Source: Micractinium sp. NFX-FRZ (lineage: Eukaryota > Chlorophyta > Trebouxiophyceae > Chlorellales > Chlorellaceae). From it: a DNA stretch of 64,000 bases. Numbering within the stretch: position 1 is the first letter of the stretch; each line of letters starts with the position of its first letter. The position numbers and the translations under genes were made by a program. Positions 56,299-64,000 of the stretch are shown one piece after another. The notes beneath the pieces are model-generated. The model was not told the DNA's origin, did no database searches, and worked only from the letters and a program-made list of their open reading frames with translations. The stretch spans positions 62,001 to 126,000 of the forward strand of contig JAPTJF010000069.1 in assembly GCA_029339195.1 (NCBI GenBank). Direction: 5' to 3'.

Positions 56299-58959
56299 TC
56301 AGCCAAGCAGCCAGGTGGCATAGGCAGATGCCGTGGCAGCAGCGACTGCATCTCGCAGCTCCAAGCTGCTGACCGCCAGTGGCTGTGCGCCGCCGCTTCC
56401 GCCACCCTTGTGCAGCTGACCAAGCTGCCAGAAGCGCTGCGCCTGCTCTGCCGCTGCCTCACCACCAATTGCAAGCCAGGGCGAGCCGGCCCTGCCAAAA
56501 ACACCTTCGCCATTGCTTTCTCCATCTGTAAGCCAGCCCCCGCCGCTGCTGCCGCTGTCGTCGGGGCTGTGGCTGTGGCTGCGGCTGCGCTGCCGCCGCT
56601 TCTGTTTCTTCCCCTTGCTGCGCTTGCCGCTCTTGCCCTCCCGCCGCCGCTCCTTCCGCTTCCTGCCGCCGCCGCCGCTGCGCTGCCGCCCCTCCTGCAC
56701 GGCCCCACCGTCCAGCTGCTGCAGCTGGCAGGGAAAGCCGCTGGCTGTAAGCAGGCTCTCCAGCTGCCGTGCATCGCTGGCGTCACTGCTGCTGGCCAGC
56801 TGCTGCATTAGAAACGCGGCCGCAAAGAGATGCAGCAGCAGCATCTCATGCAGCTCCACCCGTGCAGCCTCCGACCGCTGCTGCCGAAGCTGCCGGCGCA
56901 GGTGCCAGTGCGCAGCCACCGCTGCTGCCTGCCGCTCTGGCAGCTGATCCAGCTGCAGCAGCTGCCGCACCAGCAGCTCAACCTCGTGCCGCTCGTCTGC
57001 CATTTCGTCGTCACGCAGCAGGCGCAGCAGCAGCGGGAGGGAGCACCCCAGTGCTGACGCCAGCAGCAGGTGATCCAGGGACTGCCACTCAACCCCTCGA
57101 AACACGAGCCACGCGCCTGGCTGCGCTGGCCCCGCCGCCGCCGCCGCCGCCGCCGTCGCCGCTGCTGCTGCTGCGCCATGCCCGCCGCTGCCGCTGCCTG
57201 GCCCGCTGCTTCCGTTGCCAGGGAAGTGGGTTCCCCCTAGGAGGTCTGCAGAGAAGCTGAGCAGGTCCTGCTGAGGCAGCAGGTGCAGCAGGCGCTGGCA
57301 GTGCAGCCGCCAGGGGCCGCCCTCCAGGCAGCGGCACAGCAGGGCGTGCAGGCGGTCAGCCCGGCTGCTGTGCCTGTCCTCCAGCCAGCGCAGGAGCTCC
57401 TGCGGCAAAGCGAGGGGGGAAGGCCAGGCGGTGTCAGATGGGCTGCAGGGGCGCTACGCCTGCTGGGGCTGGCGTGCAGAGCACCGGCAGCACGGGGCCC
57501 TCCAACAGCAGGCTGGCACCACATGCCTTAGAGTGCAAACAAGCACCACAGGTGCGAGCGCAAGCGCCACCGGTGTGGCATCGACTCTCTCTACAGGCAC
57601 CCCAGCGACCTGCAGCCAGCTGGGTCAACTTGCCTGGCTCCAGAAGAGCGGGTCAAGTGCCAGCAGCTGCGCCGCCCCCGCCTCCACGCTCTGCCGCATC
57701 TCCCGGCTGCCCCAGAAGTCGGGGCAATCCCTGCATGGGAGAGAGGGCAAGGCAGGGGAGCATACAGTGTGTGGAATAAGAACTAGGGGGTAGCAAAAGC
57801 AGGCAGTCCCCCTTTGGGGGGCAGGAGGGAGGAAGGAAGGGAGAGAGAGGGACATGGCAGGTACTTGAGTTGGGAAGACAGGTGGGCAGGGAGCGGCAGG
57901 GAGCGGGGCGCGTGCAGGGGCGCCACGGAACCCAGCTTCCACGGGAGATTCCAGAGTGCGGGCAGGCAGCCTCCATCCCGCATGTGGCTTGCCACCTGCC
58001 ATCCTGCTTAGTGTCGCTGCCGGGCACACACGCCACGCAGGTATGGGGGCCGCACCTGATGAGGTGCCTCACTGTGCGGGGCACGTCCAGCTCAGAGAAG
58101 TAGTGGGTGCGCTGCGCCACCGCAATGGGCGCCTGCGGGTGCCGCCCCTGCCACGACAGCAGGTCCCACACCTGCGCGCGTTGGCGTTTAGGTTTAGATC
58201 ACGATCTCCCCCCCCCCCCCCCCCCCCCCCCCCCCTGGGATTAAACCGTAAACAAGATCCCACACCTGCGAGCTCCAGCGGCGGCAGACGCGAAAGGGAC
58301 GGGTTGGGGGCAGCACACATGCAGGCAGGCAGCGCAATATGGCGCCGTGCCGTGCTGGCTTGTCCAAGCTACACAATCACGCAGCTGTCCATCGTGCCTG
58401 ACTCAAGCCCTGCTGTGCCCCATGCACACCACAGCATGCGCTCGAGGCCGGCCTCACCTCCCCCCGGTGCCCCAGCGCATACTGCCCCAGGGCGGCAGCG
58501 CCGTGCTTGAAGCTCCGCATGCCATCCATGCTGCGGGGCGGCAGGCGAGGGGAGCGGGCTCCTCGTGAGCGGGGGCACTGGCAGGAGCGCCCTGGTGTGG
58601 CTTGGGGCACAACAGCCTCCTGCTGTTCCGGTCGTATACCCTGAACCCCTGAAGCCTCCTGGACCTTTCCCAGGTCCGGCTTCCCAGCCTTTGGGAGCTG
58701 CCAGGCCTGCCAGGCCCAGTGGCAGCTAGCTAGCTAGCTAGCATCATGCATAGCACTTGCAAGCTCCAAACCAACCAATGCTGGTTTCAAGAGCCGGGCG
58801 GGCCCTACCCACCTGAAGTGCTCAAACCACAGGGGGACCCTCTTGGGGTCGGACTTGAAGAAGTGGCGCAGCCGCGAGGCATCCTGGGCCAAAAGAGCAC
58901 CCACCTGCACGGTCAACGAACGAGGCGGCAGCCGGGGATACAAATTCAACGCAGCGCAT

Positions 58960-59000
<41 letters not shown>

Positions 59001-59600
59001 CATCCTGGGCCAACAGAGCGGCAGCAACAGCAGTTCAAGGTAGGCTTTGCTGGCGCACGGCAGCACCCACAGCAGCCGACTGCCAGCTGCCTGTAAACAT
59101 CAGCCTCCGGCCCACCTCTGTGGGGTGCGACTCAAAGAGCAGCTGCAGCATGGCGCGGCCCAGCGGCGCGTGCTCTGCGCCCCGGCAGGCGGCACCGCCC
59201 GGAAGGTATTGTGTGAAGCGGCGGCGCTTGGTGGCAGCATCTGAAAGCTCCAGGCCTGCAAGGCTGTTGACCAGCCACTGCCGCGCCTCCTTGCTGCCGC
59301 TGCGGGATCCCTGCGAAAGCAGAGAGGGTAGAAGGGCGCAGAACCTAGCGGCCATTGGTCGCAGCAACGGGCAGGCGGCGGCGGCGGCGGCGATGGGCGG
59401 GCACTGCGGTAGCGAGCTCTGGCAGTGTCGGCAGGCCGCCGCGCAGCGCTCCTTACCAGCACTGCCGTGTGCAGGGCCTGCCTCAGCTTCCGCAGCGTCT
59501 CCTGGAGCTCGCTCAGCAGCGCGCCATCACCCAGCTCCCCCGCTGACTGCCCTGCAGCAGTTTCCTCATCTTTGGCGCGCTCCAGGAATAATATGTCCAT
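56299..59600 (-). CDS. 605-aa protein with basic C-terminal region, unrecognised
   Basis: Exons (minus): 59600-59457, 59310-59116, 58904-58813, 58530-58458, 58171-58056, 57730-57634, 57399-56299, one frame throughout. Start chosen at MDILFLERAKDEE, the only Met upstream in frame with a good donor after it. The first ~270 residues are globular-looking (MDGMRSFKHGAAALGQYALG, THYFSELDVPRTVRHLI, RDCPDFWGSREMRQSVEAG) and may be a conserved family I cannot name. Then Leu-rich helices (LLRLLRDDEMADERHEVELL), and near residue ~490 a strongly basic stretch (GGGGRKRKERRREGKSGKR plus KGKKQKRRQRSRSHSHS) that would serve as a nuclear signal. Intron 6 has a perfect GC donor (CCAG/GCAAGT). Intron 2 carries (CTG)12 in sense, intron 4 a poly-G run in sense. 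Confidence 0.65.
58208..58235. repeat. Poly-C run (28 nt)
   Basis: An uninterrupted C run inside an intron of the 605-aa gene (sense strand poly-G). Similar to the run at 8882. Confidence 0.85.
58962..59020 (-). repeat. (AGC)12 run plus echo of 605-aa gene exon 3 start
   Basis: Twelve AGC units (CTG in sense of the gene) followed by GGCATCCTGGGCCAACAGAG, which repeats exon 3 (GGCATCCTGGGCCAAAAGAG near 58878) 122 nt away. Confidence 0.85.
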
Positions 59601-60059
59601 TGTTTGCAAGGCTGAAGCGCACCAGGCCGGGAGCCCGTCGGCCGAAGTGGCTCCAACCGCACACGTCCAGGCTTTGTGGCACACCAAACAACGTTTTAGT
59701 GCGATCGCAGCTGGGAGAGAAAGCGCAAGCACTTGGGACAGGGTGCCATCGATGCCACGACGGCCAGCGGCGGCGGCGACATGGCGACGCCAGCGCAGCT
59801 GGTCAGAAATGCATGGCGATGTGAGGGAGGTTCAATGCTACGCTTGCACTTGAATGCCATTTAGAGACAAAGGCTCAGGTAGGTTGTACCACAGGTGCAC
59901 AGGGGCCAGCGTGGGACACAAGGTGCTGACCACCGCCCGCCTCGCGTGCCTCACGCCCCATGAAGGCAGGAAAGTTGAGGCATCCAAGAGGCAGCGCTGC
60001 CACCCTACCTCGGAGCGTCTCTGCCAATCAACACCACGCGAATCGCGTGTTCCAAGGCA
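59601..60059. promoter_or_regulatory. Divergent promoter 605-aa gene / carbonic anhydrase
   Basis: 459 bp between divergent start codons, no recognisable coding sequence or clear TATA box. Confidence 0.4.
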
Positions 60060-61818
60060 ATGTCTCGTGCAGCCTGCCTCCTGGCGGCTCTGGCAGCGCT
60101 CCTCCTGCTGCCCAGCACAACAGCCTGTGGGGCCCACTACTTCCACCACGGCAGGCTCCTGTCTGAGGTGTGGCTGTTGAAGGATTCAGTGGGATATCGC
60201 CTCCAGCGCGGCTCTGAGGGAGGCGCGCCCCTCGGGCTGCTGGCTGCATCTGGACGAATGGCGAGATTGGGCGGCGTCAGCAGCTGAGCAAGACCCTTGG
60301 ACTGTAGGAGGGCAGCAGCCGTAGCCTTGGCTGCCTCTTCACCCGCACAACACCTCTTCGTGATGCAGGAGAAAAACCCTGTCCCAGCAAGCAACTGGAG
60401 CTACGCTGCTGGAGGCGCCGACTGGACGGGGACCTGTGCCAGCGGCAGGCGTCAGTCCCCCATCGGCATCCGTGTTGAGGGTGAGTTCGCATGTGGCTGG
60501 CTGGCTAGACGGTGTATAGACGTGGATCAACCCCGCATGCGTTGACTTGGACGACATGACCTCAACGGCATGCGCATCTAGCCAATAGCAATCAGTTTCA
60601 AAGCAGCCCCGCTCCACACATGTTGCTGCCCCGCGCGCTTGGCTGCCTGTACCTCCCGCCTAGTCTACTCCTCACACCTGCATGCAAGCCCGCTTTGCTG
60701 AAGGGTCCTGCAACTTCATTTTGGACTGACCGGGTTTGTTCCACCTCCCGGACTGCAGGCATTTCTCACGAGCTCCCTCCGGAGGCCCGTGCCCAGCTGG
60801 ACTTTGGGCTGGCCCGTGGGCTGCGCATCTTCCACACTGGATACTTCCTGCAGGTTTGGGGCAGCCCAGAGTGGGCCTCTGGTGGTGATGTCAGGTGGCA
60901 GCGTTCAACAGGTGGCAGGGTGGTGAAGTGCAGCTCGAAGGTGGCACTCTAGCCCGGCAGCGTTCGACAGGTGGCAGGTGCCCGGCTTGCTCCCGGGCAG
61001 TGTCTGCCAATTTGGCAGCTTGACTGATGTGAGGTAGGAAAGGGTGCTGGTGGGCGGCCCGCTGGGCTGACGTGTGCCCGCCCCACTCCCTGGCTGCAGG
61101 TGGAGTGGGACTCTCTGGAGGGCGCCAATGCCAGCGTGCCCATACTGGGTAAGGGTCGCACCTTGAATTGTCAGGTGCATGCCCAGAGGGTGAGAGCCAT
61201 GCCCAGAGGGCTGCGTGCCCAGAGGGCTGCGTGCCCAGAGGGCTGCGTGCCTGCGTGATCAGGATGGCGCGCTGTCCACCCTATGCCCGGCAACAAGAGC
61301 CATGTGGGGCGGGCGGGGAAGCCCCAACCTCAGCAGACGAATGCCAAAGTCGATAGCACAGCCTGTGCCTCAGGCCCTCGCTCCTCATCAAGTGCAACTT
61401 TTGAGAGCTCTCCAATCCAGGTATCCCATGTTGCCCTGCAGGGGACTCCTGGGCCTCTGTGTTTGGTCCTGCACAGGCGATGGCTGCAGGCGGTGACGAT
61501 GCACCGCTGCGCCAGGTGCCCGTCACCCCCACCCAGATCCACTGGTAAGGCAGGAAGGGCTGCTGCCTCCTGCTCTCTGCAGCCCTGAGGCAAACGGTTG
61601 TTGTTGTGGGGCGCCTGCATACGCTCGTGAGGCCTCACCACCCTGGTCCCGCTGCCAGTGCTTCCCTGTGTTCGCCCTGCTGTTGCAGGCACTCCGAGTG
61701 CGAGCACCTCGTTGACGGTGAGCCTGCCTGCCGCAGAGGAGGCCACCTGCTGCCGCTGCCGCAGCTACTGCCGCCGCCTCTGCTGCTGCTGGTGCTGCTG
61801 GTGCTGCTGGTGCTGCGG

Positions 61819-61878
<60 letters not shown>

Positions 61879-61971
61879 TGTCGCTGCTGCTGCTTCTGCT
61901 GCTGCTGCTGTCGCTGCTGCTGCTTCTGCTGCTGGTGGTGCTGCTGGTGCTGCTTCTGCTGCTGCTGCTGG

Positions 61972-62004
<33 letters not shown>

Positions 62005-63475
62005 TGTCGCTGCTGCTGCTTCTGCTGCTGGTGGTGCTGCTGGTGCTGCTGTTGGTGCTGCTGCGGTGGTGCTGCTTCTGCTTCTGGTAAGCGCACGGAC
62101 TGTGTCCATCAGGGTGTCTCACTGCTGCACAGAAGCCTCCTCTGCAGTCCTGCTCTGGTCACGCTGTGCCCAACCTCACTGAACACAGTGGCCCCTCCCC
62201 TCCCCCCTCACCCACCCACCCACCCTCATCCCTCACCCACCCTGCCTGCAGGCGACTCTTGCCCCCTGGAGCTGCACATTGTGACCGCTGTGGACAACAC
62301 CACAGGCGTGCGCGTCCCCGACCGCTGCAACCAGGCCCCCTGCCTTGCTGTCTTTGGCGTCATCTTGAAGGCGAGCCGTGCTAGCACGGGGGACTGCCAC
62401 AATGAATGCACGCTGCAGCTGCAAGCGCATAGTGCCAAGGCCCGGGGGGAGGACAGGAGGGACTGCGGCAGGCAGGCAGGCGGGCAGGTAGGCAGGTAGG
62501 CAGCGCGTGTGCTGTTTCATGCCCCCTCTTTGCCGCCTGCTTGTGTGCAGTACAACGTGGATGTGTACGGGACCGGGGCCCCTTGGTACGACCTGCTGAC
62601 AAAGAGCGCGCCCAAGACCGTGGGTGCTTCGGTGAGCTGGCTGCTGGGTGGGCGGCGCTGTTGTGCCCGCCCTGGTCCCTCGCATTGCTAAAGGTGATTT
62701 GGGAGCCGGTCATGCAGGCTGGCACTTGGGTAAGCTTGGCACTCGGGCAGCACAGTGGCACGGCCAGTATCGGGGCAACGATGCGCGATACGCAGGGTTA
62801 TGCTGCCCTGCTGCTCCCACTGTGTGCAGGCGGCCACCCACCTGCCCGGTGCATGGCTGGACCTCTCCTCCCTGCTGCCACAGAACGACCAAACCTATGC
62901 TTCCTACTCAGGTGCGTCTGGGATCCCATCTTGAGAAGTACAGGCCCCTCCCTTTTTGGATGCCAAACCGGCAGGCACTGACATGCTGCCTGCATGGGGC
63001 CATGCAGGCAGCGCGCGCCTCACTCGCACTCCTGTGCCATCTGCTGCCCTCCCCTTGCCCGCAGGCTCCCTGACCACCCCTCCCTGCTCCGAGGATGTGA
63101 TGTGGCACGTGTTTCTGGAGCACAAGCGGGAGCTGTCGGCACAGCAGGTGAGGTGGGTTGGGCTGCTTGGGCTGCTCATAAACGCAATCAGGTGCTACAT
63201 CAGGCGGGAACTTGCTGGCCAGCCAAAGGGCAACGTGGGCTTCTCCCAGACGCTGGGGTGGTTCCTGAGGGACAAGCAATCCTGGACCTGCTGTTGCGCT
63301 TCATCCCTTCCCTGCTTCCACCCTTGCCCCTGGTCAGGTCGACACCTACCAAACCATTGTGAGCGGCGCTGACGGGGAGGCGGCTGAGGGTTCCCCCCCC
63401 ACTGGCGGGCGCACCAGCAACCGCTTCGTGCAGCCTTTGAATGACAGGACGGTGTTCCTGAGCCGTGAGGACTGA
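60060..63475 (+). CDS. Secreted alpha-type carbonic anhydrase
   Basis: Zinc enzyme interconverting CO2 and bicarbonate; a signal peptide (MSRAACLLAALAALLLLPST) points to periplasm, cell surface or an endomembrane compartment. Exons 60060-60167, 60369-60480, 60759-60853, 61100-61148, 61442-61544, 61689-61717, 62252-62370 (or -62487), 62551-62631, 62830-62911, 63065-63147, 63338-63475; 332 aa (371 with the longer exon 7). Alpha-CA hallmarks: CASGRRQSPIGI, zinc ligands in IHWHSECEHLVDG and CPLELHIV, and GSLTTPPCSEDVMWHVF. The HxH pair is split between exon 5 and a 29-nt microexon 6; the third His is in exon 7. Exon 7 ends either at a weak GC donor (TTGAAG/GCGAGC, normal length) or at a GT donor adding 39 residues. 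Homologs act in inorganic carbon acquisition. Intron 6 contains the CTG array. Confidence 0.9.
60886..60985 (+). repeat. Tandem repeat in carbonic anhydrase intron 3
   Basis: GGCAGCGTTCAACAGGTGGCAGG and a second unit GGCAGCGTTCGACAGGTGGCAGG lie ~60 nt apart. In intron 4 a 17-nt unit (GCCCAGAGGGCTGCGTG) repeats four to five times at about 61180-61250. Confidence 0.75.
61781..62085 (+). repeat. CTG trinucleotide array with TTC/TCG/GTG variants
   Basis: About 300 nt of CTG units in intron 6 of the carbonic anhydrase, with a pure (CTG)14-16 core near 61814-61861 and a higher-order unit (CTGCTTCTGCTGCTGCTGCTGTCG). It opens very long frames in several phases (poly-Leu, poly-Gln, poly-Ala) that are not genes. 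Confidence 0.9.
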
Positions 63476-64000
63476 GAGGTCGGCTGGAGAACAGAGGGGA
63501 ATGTGACAGTCACTTGGACGGATGCGAATCCCCCGTGTTCCCCAGAGATTGCAACCAAGACGGGGTGGGCGGTTGGGTTCAAGACTGAATGCCCACCCGA
63601 CCCTGCAGCTCACTGACTTGACGTCCGCTTTCATTTTAAAACACCATCAAAAAAAACGAGCTCCATTTGGAGCCGCGTGCTTCGCACGCTGCGCTGTGCC
63701 GCCACCAGCCGCCCCGCTGAGCTGCAACATTCTGAGCTCCCCGTGCGCCTTGGCTCCCATTCTCTCTGCGCCTGGCACTTGGTGAGCTTTGCTGAACGAG
63801 CACAGGCCTCCCCAGCGGGCCCCAGATTCAAACTACGCAAGCGGTGCCGGTCATCATGCAGGCTGCAGCAGTCTCCTGCCATCACGGCGCCCATGCGCCC
63901 GCCATTGCGCCTCAGCAGCTGCCCCGGTGAGCACAGGATCGTTGGCACTGCCGGCGATAGGGTGCTCGAGCACGGGTTGGAGGGCAGCGCCCGCTCTTGC
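63476..64000. other. Carbonic anhydrase 3' UTR and right-edge spacer
   Basis: 525 bp with no recognised gene. A minus-strand open frame (63948-63631) has no start context or domain that I can identify. Confidence 0.45.

Noticed and set aside
61606..62499. 297-codon frame with long poly-Cys/Leu run and its antisense poly-Gln/Ser frames
   Set aside because: Produced by the intronic CTG array; the true carbonic anhydrase exons flank it.
63631..63948. Minus-strand 105-codon frame at the right edge
   Set aside because: No recognisable domain, no splice structure and overlaps the carbonic anhydrase 3' region.

Overview
This window reads as nuclear DNA of a green alga, most likely a trebouxiophyte of the Chlorella type. 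It is very GC-rich and gene-dense, and its genes are cut into many short exons by introns of roughly 80-600 nt. It encodes a chloroplast import component (TIC20-like), and several genes are followed by TGTAA, the green-algal poly(A) signal. All gene models below were spliced by hand from open frames, GT-AG (occasionally GC-AG) boundaries and family conservation. Twelve of the 15 models sum to an exact multiple of three with no internal stop. The exceptions are the NBAS-like gene, which runs off the left edge, MYND copy C, which has one in-frame stop, and the carbonic anhydrase, which has two alternative donors.

Layout, left to right. 1-4387 (-): NBAS/MIP2 (Sec39-domain) tethering protein, cut by the window edge. 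5141-13009 (+): MCM5 replicative helicase subunit, 20 exons. 14160-19753 (+): secreted-then-membrane receptor-like kinase. 20879-22864 (-): TIC20-like plastid translocon protein. 23041-26567 (+): MT-A70 adenine methyltransferase that looks like the AMT1/MTA1 (DNA 6mA) clade. 27250-40987 (-): three tandem seven-exon paralogs of a ~910-aa protein ending in a MYND zinc finger; the third carries an in-frame stop. 42453-44435 (+): AKAP7/ASCC1-type 2H phosphoesterase. 44599-47600 (-): TORTIFOLIA1/SPIRAL2-like TOG/HEAT microtubule protein. 48011-49690 (+): TEX9-like coiled-coil protein. 50029-53801 (-): deoxyhypusine synthase. 54208-55562 (+): small membrane protein with a Gly/Lys repeat ladder, unrecognised. 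56299-59600 (-): 605-aa protein, unrecognised. 60060-63475 (+): secreted alpha carbonic anhydrase. No rRNA, tRNA, transposon or CRISPR array was recognised.

Neighbouring genes are mostly divergent over short shared promoters (NBAS/MCM5, TIC20/AMT1, TOR1-like/TEX9, DHS/membrane protein, 605-aa/CA) or convergent with touching or overlapping 3' ends. The functions are mostly housekeeping: replication, translation factor hypusination, ER-Golgi tethering, plastid import and inorganic carbon use. The MYND cluster is the main lineage-specific element.

The most unusual signal is a recurring pattern in introns. A short block spanning an exon edge (splice site plus adjacent exon bases) is repeated, in decayed form, one to four times inside the neighbouring intron, often about 120 nt apart. 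It occurs in at least five unrelated genes. A second signal is an elevated share of GC-AG introns (about five well-supported among roughly 110).
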